Origin: Trema orientale | Lineage: Eukaryota; Streptophyta; Magnoliopsida; Rosales; Cannabaceae | Reading direction: 5' to 3' | Assembly: GCA_002914845.1 (NCBI GenBank) | Contig: JXTC01000073.1 | Location: 344,406 to 408,405, forward strand | Length of the DNA: 64,000 bases | Shown: positions 47,091 through 58,060 of the stretch, piece after piece | Layout of the letters: each line of letters begins with the position of its first letter | How positions within the stretch are numbered: position 1 is the first letter of the stretch | Notes under the pieces: model-generated | The model's input: the letters and a program-made list of their open reading frames with translations, nothing else | Databases searched by the model: none | Told to the model about the DNA's origin: nothing | Translations under genes and position numbers: made by a program

Positions 47091-47786
47091 TAGGGATGTC
47101 AACGGGGCGGGTCGGGATCGGTTTTGTGTTTACTATCCCCGTCCCCATTATTATTTTATTATACCATCCCCGCATCATTCACCATTTTATTTGGTGCGGG
47201 ACAATTTTGGGGAATCCCCGTCGGGGATCGGTTTCTCCATTGGTATATCGGGGTCCCCGTTTGGAATCGTTATCTTGTATAAATTAAACAATTCTATGTT
47301 AGTTCAAATCTTTTAAAAATCTAATTACATCGAAAAACAATAAAAATTAAAGTTAACTTCATTGAAAATTCTAATTTTAGACCTAAATAACTAAAAAACA
47401 CATTCAAATAAAACTTTAACATGTTAGAATTGTCAAATATAAAATATTTAATACTAAAATCATATAGTATATCATTCATTCATAAAGCTAACACAATTCC
47501 AAATAACTCAAAAAATATTAATATATAACTACATATTATTAGATCTTTTTTCTTTTTTAAAAATATCTACTTGAATCACTATTATATAAAAAAATAGAAA
47601 TTAACTTATATATAATCGGGGTGGGGTCGGTGCGGGATACTCAATCCCAAGCCCGCCCCGCCCCGCTAAATATTAAACGGGGAATCCCCGCCCCATACCC
47701 CGCACCATTTATAACGGTAAAAGCCTGCTCCATTCGGACCGGTGCACCACGGTGTACCACCCCATTCGGTAAAATTGATGTCCCTA
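47091..47786. mobile_element. hAT-like MITE with GC-rich ends, 696 bp
   Basis: The ends TAGGGATGTCAA and TTGATGTCCCTA are inverted with two differences. Flanks GCAAAGAC (47083-47090) and GCTAAGGC (47787-47794) agree at six of eight positions. Both ends carry GGGGCGGG / CCCCGCCCC words around a very AT-rich centre, as in the hAT MITE at 40513. Confidence 0.72.
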
Positions 47787-47794
47787 GCTAAGGC

Positions 47795-48810
47795 TTTTAT
47801 TCTCTTATTTATTTTCTTTCTTTATTATTTGATTGCTGTTTTCTTTTTTTATTAAAAAAAACTTGACTTTGTTTGACTCTACAAGTCAACCTTATAATAT
47901 AGGACTTTTAACTCGTTTACTTATTTATTTTTTTCATGCAGTCATTGTCTTTAGATGTGTTCTGACTACAGAATCAGCAAAGAGATCTTGTATATCTTTC
48001 CTTGATTGTAAGGTATCCGATGAAGAAAATAATGAAGTAAGAATCAAGATTTTGAGTATCTTGCTAGAAGTATATCTCAAGTCATAAAGAATGATACCCC
48101 AAGATCTGGTATCTCATATACTAGAAGTCAAACCGCTTGTCTATTGGGCTAGTGAAATATTATTAATGCGCGTTCTTACGGATGAGATGAGAGGTTTCAT
48201 TAACACAGTCAAAACCCATCAAGACAACTCATGATGTATACCCAATACAGTTACTGCAATTATTATTGAGATTAATAACTCAAGATTGACTAGTACAAAC
48301 TACAAGTCCTCTTTTTTCTTTTTAATTTTTTTAATTTTTATTTTTTAAAACCAACGAAAGAGGAATCCGAATTTGAGATCTTTACATTTTTTTTTTTTTG
48401 GTAATGAGATCTTTACATTAGAAGCAAGTGTGATTATATATTTATATTTCAATCAAGTTAAATATGTTTTTTTACCCCCCTGAAATTAAGTTTAAGATGC
48501 TAATGTGTACAATTTTAACCCAAGTTAGTTGAACAGGTGGGTGCAACAACCCAGGCTAATTTCTACTGGGTGGTGACTTGAATCCTGCCGTCTTGGTCAG
48601 AGAGAACAAGTCTTATTAGCTCATATGTTGTTTTGATTGATAGATATTTGGCGTTACAAAATTGAAAAAGAAACTACGCGCTGGGGAAACATAGTAACTC
48701 AACCATCGCAGAGTAATGCATGAACAAAAGTATTTTGCCAAAATTTCATCCAGATAGTTTGCTATGTGCCAGCCAGTAGGGCCACATTGTTTACATGCAT
48801 ATTTAAATAT
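47795..48810. other. Intergenic DNA with a gene-like fragment at 47940-48240
   Basis: 47940-48085 on the + strand reads VIVFRCVLTTESAKRSCISF and further to a stop, in sequence less AT-rich than the flanks and preceded by an acceptor-like TTTTTTTCATGCAG. I do not recognise the protein and find no second exon. It may be a gene remnant or part of a mobile element. Confidence 0.25.
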
Positions 48811-49695
48811 CATGTTGTATTGTATTGTATTGTGATGTATTGTATTGGGTTGTATTATTATATTACAGTATTATGTTTGATTTTGCATTGTCGTTTCTAA
48901 CACTTTTATGTATAAAAATCCAAAAAAATTACAAAAATATGGAGGTCAGGTTTTTTTTTTCTTTTTTTCCCCTAATTTCCTTACAGTTTTTATTAGAAAA
49001 ATATGACTTTCTAAAAATTTTTAAGAAAAAGATCATTTATAAAATAGTTACTAGTTACCAGTTTCTGAAAACTGGTTATCGGTTACTAGTCTTCAATTAT
49101 ATACCAATTATAAATACCTTTGGTTACTAGTTACCAGTTTCTAAAAAAGTTACCGATTACAAGTTACTATTTTAAAAAATAGTATTTTTCTAAATATTTT
49201 TTAAAAAAGGCATTTTTCTAATATAAATCATACCATATCCATAGTAGCTCTGTATTTTTCTTTTTTTTTTTTTTCTGAAAATATCGTACAAAGTCTAATT
49301 TTCACTATCAAGATGTTGCATTAAAGGTTATTTTTAAAAATATCACTTTTAAAAAATTAATTTATAAAAATAACATTTTCAACAAAATTATTTAGAAAAA
49401 TACCACTTTTAAAATTACCTTTTCTAAAAGTAATTTTTCAAAAATTCTCAAATTAATTTTAGAAAAATAACACTTTTTAAAATTTATTTAGAAAAATACC
49501 ACTTTAAAAAAGTGAGAGAGAGAGAGAGAGAGTGATGTGAGAGAAATTGATGAGAGAGACTCTTTTTTTCGGATTAGATAATGCTTTCCGTATTGTATTA
49601 AATTTTGATGTCGTATTAAATAGTACAATACAAAAGTACAACTAAACATAGTATTGTGTTTAATTAATTACAGAATCATTATACAGTGTACCAAA
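48811..49695 (-). mobile_element. 'TATTGTATT' repeat family copy 2, interrupted
   Basis: Reverse complement of 41532-42022: 'gtaccaaatatgac', 'taaacatagtattgtgttt', 'gtcgtattaaatagtacaat', a GA run (49507-49530) and the 'gttgcattaaag' block appear in the matching order. It is split at 48890/49309 by the foldback element below. Confidence 0.72.
48891..49308 (+). mobile_element. 'TTACCAG' foldback family copy 4, nested
   Basis: Begins 'tcgtttctaacactttta' and ends 'gtctaattttcactat'. Inside are 'tttttattagaaaaatatg' and its partner, and a core of GTTACTAGTTACCAG, GTTACTAG and GTTACCGATTAC words. Because the uninterrupted host repeat is present at 41532-42022, the ends of this insertion can be set to within a few bases. 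Confidence 0.75.
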
Positions 49696-49703
49696 TATGA
49701 CTA

Positions 49704-50003
49704 AAGGCATCTATTAAAGGAAGCAAATCATCTATCTAGTTTTTATCTTTTTTAAAAAAAAATTTTGGTCCACTCAATTTTAGACAATTTTAACTATTGC
49801 AAGTAATAATATATCTAGAAAATGAAAATATAACAATAACATGTTATAACATATGATTTAACAAATAACTTGGATAAAAATAATTATCATGAAAAATAAA
49901 TCATATAACGTAATAAAATAAATCACAATTAATTTACTATAATAATAATCGTGATTATAATAATCAAAATAACAAAGGAGTTTAAGGAAACCAAACCGAG
50001 TCT
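49704..50003. other. Intergenic AT-rich DNA
   Basis: No gene or bounded repeat seen. Confidence 0.4.
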
Positions 50004-50811
50004 TGTGTTTCATACAATTTCCTTAAAACAGTTACGCCTCCTCACCGGGGTGCTTAGAGGAATGTCAGCAGCGTCTGTTTCCCAGGATAAAACGGTTCAC
50101 GAATAACAACGTCGCACCAACTTGCTACTCACAACGAACTAAGCAATGCCCAAACTCTATCACCAGAACTCAAGAGAACTTGACCCCTCTTATAAGAAAG
50201 AACAAGGACTCAAACTCTCTAACTTCTATCTTCTCTCTACCTTCTAACTAATTTTTCTTAACCGCCACAGAGAGAAATGGAAGAGAGGAATAGGCTAAGA
50301 AATATTTGGTGTGTCTTGGTGTGTCTAAGAGTGAAGGAGAAAGTCTCCTTTTATAGTGTTCATGGGGGAACCAAGCCATTAACATCCCATTAATGTGGCT
50401 GAAAACGTTTTTCTGTTACAACATAACAGCCCATTAATCTGGCTGACAAACGTTTGTCTGTTACAACGTAACAGCAACAACCCATTAATATGGCTAAAAA
50501 ACGTTTGTCTGTTATAACATAACAGCCCATTAATATGGCTGAAAAACGTTTGTCTGTTACAACGTAACAGCAATAGCCAATTAATATGGTTGAAAAACTG
50601 AAAAATGTTTGGCCATTACAACATAACTGCCAAAACGTTTTTGGCTGTTACCTCAGCTTTATAAGGCCTAATAAATGTCCAAAATGAATTTTGTAACTCT
50701 TGTATGTTACAAATTCAATTCTAAAACCTTCTCACTTTGGGTTTCAATTTTTCATTCACCCATGCCTCAAAATGGCTATTAAGAATGGTTTTTCCAAACC
50801 ATTTTTCCAAC
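50004..50811 (-). mobile_element. LTR-like sequence with TATA box and tandem U3 repeats
   Basis: Read on the - strand it starts TGTTGGAAAAATGG (50811) and passes through the tandem repeats of the next entry. It then has TATAAAAGGAG (about 50348-50358) and a leader with 'gacacaccaagacacacc', and ends near TGTATGAAACA. U3-TATA-R-U5 order is clear, but no primer-binding site, internal domain or matching 5-bp TSD was found. It is probably a solo or truncated LTR. The right-hand limit is firm to a few bases, the left less so. Confidence 0.55.
50387..50628 (-). repeat. Five alternating 45/51-nt tandem repeats in the LTR U3
   Basis: Units begin at 50387, 50431, 50481, 50526 and 50577 with CC(C/A)ATTAAT and contain CGTTTGTCTGTTA and AACATAACAG or AACGTAACAG. 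Lengths alternate about 45 and 51, because every second unit has an added CAACAA/CAATAG. The true repeat is therefore a ~96-nt dimer. They sit just upstream of the TATA box and may act as enhancer repeats. Confidence 0.8.
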
Positions 50812-51449
50812 ATATATTCCTTTGAGGAGCCTATTTTTATCAACAAAAAACAAAAACAAAAATAAAAAAAGAAGAAGAAACTATCCTAAATAAATGGTGT
50901 CAAAAATAATAATTAGGTGGACAGAAAATTTACTTTCATTCTCTAATCTGATTATAATAATAGGAATCTACGAATTTGTTTATGAGAGAGTGATGGGTTC
51001 AAAAGAAAAGCAGAATGAGGAATATAACATTGGAGATCACAATATTAATCATCATCGATTGGAAGGTTTGAGAATATAATTTGTAAAGAGGATAATATTC
51101 GATTGCAATATGCAAACCATTACTTATGTTTTCCGCTCTTGCGTCAAAGCCCACCATCATTTAGATTTTGGAATAAATTTTTGTACCTATACAGATCTAT
51201 GTCTCCATTTTTTATGGTGTGTTTTGCCAATATATATGCAGTAATCATATAAACTACATTGTGTGTCGAGTTTGTATTATATTGTATTGTGATATTTAAG
51301 ACAGAGGCAGAATCTAATTTCAGAAGGGATATGAAAAGAATTTTGGGACAAAACAAAAGTGTAAAACATACATATGATACAGATAAAAATGGATACTGAT
51401 CTAATTAACAAATGAAGACTCACGATAAATCTCTTTCTTTTCTCTACAT

Positions 51450-51575
51450 AATTATCACTACTTTTTTTACAAACCTCAATCGAGGAAAAGCTTGCTATGA
51501 TAAAATTGAATTATAATTATCACTACTTTTTTTACAAACCTCAATCGAGGAAAAGCTTGCTATGATAAAAGTGAA
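51450..51575. repeat. Recent 65-bp tandem duplication
   Basis: AATTATCACTACTTTTTTTA and the next ~38 bases occur at 51450 and again at 51515, nearly without differences. A fresh tandem duplication in otherwise unremarkable AT-rich DNA. Confidence 0.85.
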
Positions 51576-52410
51576 AATTCAATTCTAGAGAAAATCCATA
51601 GAGACCTTTAGGTTCTCGGTTTTATATTGAATCGAATCATTAACTTTCTAATATATATGGACTAATGGACATAACAAATAAAACTTTAAATCGAATTCGG
51701 CAATTTTACATTTGAATTCTTAAATCTCTTAATTCATATTTTTTTTTCTAATCTAATTGACATCTTTTTAATAAGATCATCTAAGTAACTTCTCAGTGTG
51801 TATATATATATATATGTATATGTGATATAAATTAAGAATTTTAAAATTTGAAAACAAATAGTGTCCTTCGACTTTTTTTTCTTAATATTAGTTTAACTTT
51901 TAAATATATAGAGATAAGATATATTAATAAAGATTGAAATTTTTATTTAACTTTTAAATATAAATATATATAGATAAGATATATAATAGGAATTTCAAAA
52001 AAAAAAAAAAAATCTCACGTTTCATTTTTTTTTTTTAAATAAAGGAGAGGGTAAATCAAAAGTTAAGGGGCATAAGTCTATATTTTTCTGTTTTTAATTT
52101 TTTCCTAATATAATTTATTAGTAAAGTAATTAAAAAAAATGAGAGGCATCTGCTCTGCCCCGTGGCCATAGTGTGGCTCAGCCCATGATAATATTATGTA
52201 TTGTAAAGAAATTGAAAACTCTCCATATACTGTATAATTTCCGTAAAAAAAATAAATAAGTTACAAAAATTCAACACAAAGTACCTGTAGAAAAAGGCTT
52301 ATCCATAGAAAGCCTGAACGACATTTTTTTAACTATGAACGACACCTGAACTTTGCCTTGGAAAGGGCCAAACGGCATCAAAGAGACATGGTGACTTTAA
52401 TACGCGCAAA
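51576..52410. other. Intergenic AT-rich DNA
   Basis: Contains a TA microsatellite (51802-51816) and a ~65-bp direct duplication near 51897-51985 around 'agataagatatata'. No gene. Confidence 0.5.
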
Positions 52411-52419
52411 TTAAGGAAA

Positions 52420-52773
52420 GGGATAACTGCAAAAAAATACCCTCATGTTTGGGTGTTCTGCAATTTAAACCCTGAAATTTGGAATCTGCAAAATAATACC
52501 CTGAGATTAAAAATTTCTGAAAATTAATACTCTAGACAGATTTTTGACCAATTTTAGGAACGAAAAAACAATAATATCCTCAATTAAAACTAGATTAATC
52601 CATATTATTCATCTTAATTTTGAGGATATTATTGTATTTTATCAGTTAAAAATCAACACAGGGTATTAATTTTCAGAAATTCGTAATCTCAGGGTATTGT
52701 TTTGCGGAATCCAAACTTCAGGGTTTAAATTGCTAAACATCCAAACATGAGGGTATTTTTTGGTAATTATTCC
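52420..52773. mobile_element. Palindromic MITE, 'ctgcaaaataa' family copy 3, 9-bp TSD
   Basis: A perfect TTAAGGAAA duplication lies at 52411-52419 and 52774-52782. It starts GGGATAACTGCAAAAAAATA and ends GGTATTTTTTGGTAATTATTCC. The arms hold 'ctgcaaaataataccctga' and its complement. This is the best preserved of the three copies. Confidence 0.88.
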
Positions 52774-53079
52774 TTAAGGAAATTAAAATGTGTGTCCTTT
52801 TTTTACACTTAGTTTTTGTAAATGTCTAATTATATTCCACATTTAGTTTATATCCTGAATATATTAGTTTTCGAGAAAATACTTTGGATTCCACTTATTA
52901 TTCCACCTTTTTAATATCAAATGATGGGTGGTGAATAAAAATTTTTAAATCACACAATATAATTTCATCTATGTCAGATTTCACACAATATTTTTTAGTT
53001 TAACCGATTTAAAATTATAAGAATAACCTCTTAATTATAATCATTCTGGTACAAAGGAAGACCTTTTGATTCCAATTAC

Positions 53080-54730
53080 AATGATACTAATAACTTGTGT
53101 AATGTTGAGGAATTTTGAGTGGATTTTGGATTACGGCTGCACCTAGTTGATTTAACTGAGTTACCTACATACCCCATCAAGGGATCAAATTACTTGTGGT
53201 TTTAGGAATTTTGAAGTGAAAATTGGAAAATTCTAGTGAATGACCCTATATAGGAATTTATAGCAATTTTTAAAATTTTATAAAATTCCGGTAGATGACC
53301 ATGTCACGGAATTGACAAATTCCTAGGAGATGACCTTTATTGGAATTCTAAGAGTTGTTTTTAGATTTGGAAGTGACTGACTTCATTAGAAATTTGGGAA
53401 AAGTTCAATTCAATTTGAAATTTATAACTGCACTTAGGTTTTGTGACTAAGTTGTCTGCATATCTTTTTCAAGAAATCAAGTCAATGAAGTTCGAAATAT
53501 TTTTGTAGTAAGTGATCTTACAAGGAGTTTGGAGATTTTACCATTGGGAAGGATGTGGTGAATTTTGAGATGAATGACCCTGATTGGAATTTTGAGAAAC
53601 TTTTGAAAGTATGATTTGAATTTGCGATTGCACTTAAGATAAAGTTCTATGTTGCCTACGTATTCTTTATAGAATCAAGTCTGACATAATTCATACTTTA
53701 ACTTAGGTTTATTTCTTAGTAGTCCCACTTTGTAGAACTATAGACAAAGATGACTTTTTCTCATTTCATGGATCATTTTGTCATTTTTTTCGTGTTTTAT
53801 TTTAATTGGAATAATATTTGTTGCTTAATATTCTAATTAATTTTTCTCTTTGGCCAATTTGTAAAGGCTCGTCTCTACAATTACAAAATTGGGCCACAAG
53901 CAACCTATCAAAATAAAAGGTCGTAAGAGTTTAGATGGGGACACCTAGGCAGTGCCAGCCAAAGGGACTTTGATACTTAAGTAAGTAATTTAATTAATAG
54001 AGTATGTACGTAATAAACTAAGAAAGCAATTAGATAAAGGAACGAAAAATAGAATAAAAGGTATGGAGCCTTGTAGGTTGAAGAAGGATGGATGTAAATG
54101 TCCCAGATGACTTCGAGATAGTTAATGAGACCTTAATCTCATATGATAAATGCTAGCAATAGTAAAAGCGATATTGTAGTCAAAAGTAAGCAAAGAAGAG
54201 TAAGAGCATGATCAGGAAGAATAGTTATGAGTTTAGATGCCCCTCGATCTTCCCTTAGACCTCTATCTGTAGGAGTCTTTTCAAACCCGTTAGAGCTTAT
54301 TGCTCTGTTCCGAGATTCGTGACATGTGGCCACTCTTTTTAGAACAGTTCGATTGGACTAGGTCGTGGAGTTCTGTTGAGGGACGGCTGCAACATCTCTA
54401 ATTTTCTGAAATCAGTTATAGGTTATCTGATTGTGAGTTTGACTTAGAATTTGGGCGGAGACTTTGGCTAGTTAGTTAGACTTAGTCTCTTTACAAGTTA
54501 GAGCCAACCTTGTAGGTTGGGTATTCTGGATGCCAATTGTTGGCTATTAAGCCCAATTGTGGTATTGAAGGGCTTCGTAGGTGATCAAGCCTATTATTTG
54601 CAGGCTCTTACTCATTGAGTCATGTTTTGACCATTACACGGTTTTGCCTCTTCTCCTCTTTATTGAGATATTTACCCTAAAAAGCATATTTTCAATTTTA
54701 CCCTTTTAGTATAAATAACTTTTTCTTATA
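53080..54730. other. Retroelement-like non-coding DNA with a recurrent motif
   Basis: A degenerate block recurs at about 53130, 53430 and 53630: a TGCAC(C/T)TA-like start, then '(t/g)cctac(a/g)ta', then 'aatcaagtc'-like sequence. 'Ttggaattttgag' phrases lie between. Similar wording is familiar from plant LTR-element non-coding regions, but the family is not proven. No gag or pol frame. Confidence 0.35.
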
Positions 54731-54739
54731 TGTAATTAT

Positions 54740-56420
54740 GATATTTGCTATATTAAACTGTCTCAGTTGAATAGTTTATTTATCTAAAAAAGTTTCCATG
54801 ACTTTATTTGTGTATAAAGAAACAAACATGATTAAGTGTTAATTATGGGGAGACTTGTTTCTTTGTCTAAGTCTAAATTAATTAGTTCACAATCTGTAAA
54901 TAGAGATATAATACTTTATTTACTAAAGATTATAGTGTTTGTCTATCTCAACAGGAATGATGGGTCTCAAATCATTAAAATATCTGACTTCTGATAGAAA
55001 CACTAGTACAACATAAATAAGTTATGTGTATTAAACTGGACCACGTAATATAAAGAATTGGAGTGCCATAACTCAATTCTTATATTATCACAAATTAGCT
55101 CTTAGCATGTAGATCTTAATCCTTGATATTTGACTGGACTTGCTTTTATGGGTTATAGCCATTTGATTTGTTAAAAGACTAGCCTCTATAAAATTAAAGG
55201 TGAACTCTGGCATATTGGAGGTTATGGCTTATGAATTGACGGGAACACCAAATAGTTAAGGACACTATACATTAATGTCACTTTAAGGTCTTTTAAGATT
55301 CATAGAATAATTAAATCTAAGATCTTAGTATTCACTTTGTGAATTGGTTAATAATTTTATCTAAATAGCTATTGAGAACAAAATTATTGACAACATTATT
55401 CCTTGATAGAAAGATAGTAACTTAAAGGTAAATATGTGTTGGAGGGGTATTACGGTAATTTCACTTATCCAACTATGGCATTGTATAAGGATTCTATGTG
55501 TGGTATAGAATATGCTAGATAGATCAGTTAATCAAGGCTAGTTGATTAAATCTCTATAAAAGGTATGACATTTAATCTAAGAGTGCAGTATTGGGCCTTT
55601 AGTGGAGTGTCCCTTTTACTAATAGTATTTATATAAATACCATAATAAGAGTTATTATGTATTTATCATACTATTGGAGCTTAGATTATTTGAATCCATT
55701 AGGTCCCTTGTCTAACTCAACAAAGCTCATTAATTAGTTGGTGGTATTTGTGAAATTAGTTTCACAAAACTGTGTAAAATAATGATTCTATACAGAAATT
55801 GGTATTTTTATAAATAAGTTTCATGAGTTGGACATATTTATAAAAATACACCTAAAGCCTAAATTGGAGAACAAGCCTAATCCTAGTTGGACTGGGATTA
55901 GCAGTTTTTGGCCCCATATATATAAGATATATGAGAGGAAAAACTGCACAGTAACCCTAGGAGTGCTACACATGAAACACAGAGGGAGAGAGAGAGAGAA
56001 TTTGTCCAAGGCTGAGAAAGAGGCGAGAGAGAAAAAGTTTCCTGTAACCTCGCACTCTCATCTCATATCTCGGTATTCCAAAAGATCAAGAAGGTGTTCT
56101 TGATCATTCTCCAATGTAGGATTCAATTTAGTACCCACTCACCTCATCAACCAAGAGCAAGAGCATAGATAAGAAGATCTAAGGTTAGAGATTTGATCAC
56201 CATTAACAAGGAGATCAAGAAGGAGCACGCTACAAGAGGTAAACCCTAATCTCATCTATAGGGTTTATGTATCCAGATTTGATTTATGTTATACATGATC
56301 CTGTATATGATATATGTATGTTCTATGGTTATGAAAATTATTTTCATATAAAAATTTTAAAACTTAAATCCGCTAATATTTCTACTGCATTCATGATGTG
56401 ATCATGTGTTTTCCATATTT
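54740..56420 (+). mobile_element. Copia-type LTR-like block
   Basis: A long AT-rich non-coding stretch ends in TATATATATAAGATATATGAG-like promoter sequence (about 55915-55935). A GA-rich leader (55980-56035) and a U5-like end 'aaatccgctaatatttctac' (about 56367) follow. Phrases such as 'aaactggaccacgtaat' and 'gtagatcttaatcctt' parallel the solo LTR at 59240-61652, so the two may belong to related families. Neither end nor a TSD could be fixed. Confidence 0.45.
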
Positions 56421-56895
56421 GCATACACGTATGATTTTTCCTAAGTGTTTGGTCCAAATACCATCACTCTTGTCTTAAGATTATGACTTTGTGTTTTATG
56501 TAATCTCAAATGTAAGACAATGTTGTCTTTAATCGGACAATGGGTGAGTTGTTTAAATTGTATATTTTTTATTTTAATTAGACAACTAAAAGGGTGGAGT
56601 AATGCACGCATGAAGAGCGAAATGAGATATTATTTTATCATAATTCCATTTGGGCTTTGGTAAAGTCAAAGTGGCCTAAATGGACTTTTAACAAGTTATA
56701 AGCTGGCCTTTATTATTCTTTATTTGGGCTTTGGAAGGCCATTTGTGATTTAGGTAAAGGACTTTATACTTAAGGTCAGCGGGCCACTTCAGGAAACAAA
56801 CATGAAAAGATGACATAGATAGGTCTAGCTTAGGCCAATATGATTTTTTAATACATTTTTTTTAAAATGGTATTTTTAAGAGTATTAAGTATATT

Positions 56896-56982
56896 TTGAC
56901 CTATAGTCAAAAAGTTCTTGACTATGAAAACGTCCTAAATAATAGTTTTTTTATAGTCAAGAAGCTTTTGACTATAGGTCAA
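56896..56982. repeat. 30-bp inverted repeat with 27-nt loop
   Basis: Left arm 56896-56925 (TTGACCTATAGTCAAAA..) and right arm 56953-56982 match at 28 of 30 positions. Weaker pairing extends outward (aaatggtatttttaagagt / actcctaaaaatgtcattt). Foldback MITE or hairpin. Confidence 0.75.
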
Positions 56983-57239
56983 GATGTCATTGACACTCCT
57001 AAAAATGTCATTTTTTTAAAAAGTACAAAGAAGTCATTTTTGCACAAATTAGTCCTATCCATGTCCTTTTCTCAACAAAGATCATTAAGCATGTACTTCA
57101 GAGACTAATTGGGCTCTGATCAGATTTAATGCATTGTTCTCAGGCTCATGTTAAAAGAGCTATTAGGTTGTCAGACTTGTACTCAGAGAAAATGTTAGGC
57201 CATTTTGATAAGTCTCATGATAAGAGAAAATTAGGCTAT

Positions 57240-57600
57240 ATACCGCCATTTTAGAAAAGAACTACAAATATATTGTGGGCTTAGTTTTTTCTAGATTCAG
57301 TACTGTATTTTTTAGAAAATTGCAACTTTTTTAAAAGTTTTTAGAAGAATACCATTGTTTTAAATAGCTATTAGTAACGAGTACTCAGTTTTCGAGCACT
57401 GATAACCAGTATGCAAAGGAATTTATACTAGTAGCTGATAACCAATTGTCAAAGATTGGTAACTAGTAACCATTTATAAAAATTTTATTTTTCTAGAAAC
57501 TCTTTAAAAAGTGGTAATTTTCTAAAAAATTCGGGGTACGAAAATTGGAAAAAAAGTTGACTCACCGTATTTTTTTTTTTTTCTTTAGATAAATGTGTTA
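57240..57600 (-). repeat. 'TTACCAG' foldback family copy 5 (reverse, diverged)
   Basis: Has 'ttagaagaataccattgttt', a core of GATAACCAG, GCTGATAACCAATT and GGTAACTAGTAACC words, and ends 'taaatgtgttagaaa'. A forward copy follows 100 bases downstream. Confidence 0.55.
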
Positions 57601-57699
57601 GAAACCCTCATGATAACTTTTTTGGGCCTGGATTCTTATATCTCTTTCTATGGGCATCCATGACCTTAACTCAATGATCATTTGTTAGGAATCTAAGTT

Positions 57700-58060
57700 G
57701 GATTTCCAACACTTTTACGTATAAAAACCCAGAAAATATTACAAAAATACAGAGGTCAGGTTTCTTTTCCAATTTCTGTACGGTCTTCATTAAAAAAAAA
57801 TCACTTTTTAAGAAGTTTTAGAAAAATATCATTTTTAAAATAGTTACCAGTTATAAATACCTTTGGAAACTAGTTACCATTTTTTGAAAATTGATTACCA
57901 GTTACTAGTTACTACATTAAACAATGACATTTTCTAAATATGTTTTAAAAATAGTATTTTTTTTTAATAAAAACCGTATCAAATATACAAAAAACACAGC
58001 CTACAGTATTTTTGAAATTTTTTTTTCTAAAAATGTCGTACAACGCCTAATTTTCAGGCA
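57700..58060 (+). repeat. 'TTACCAG' foldback family copy 6
   Basis: Starts 'ggatttccaacacttttacg' and ends 'gtcgtacaacgcctaatttt', matching copy 4 closely, with GTTACCAGTTAT and GATTACCAGTTACTAG in the core. Confidence 0.65.

Noticed and set aside
50387..50628. CRISPR-like array of short repeats
   Set aside because: Nuclear plant DNA. Repeats are contiguous without unique spacers and lie in an LTR promoter.
50004..50811. Cassandra-type element with a 5S rRNA-like promoter
   Set aside because: A pol II TATA box with tandem repeats is present instead, and no 5S internal promoter boxes were seen.
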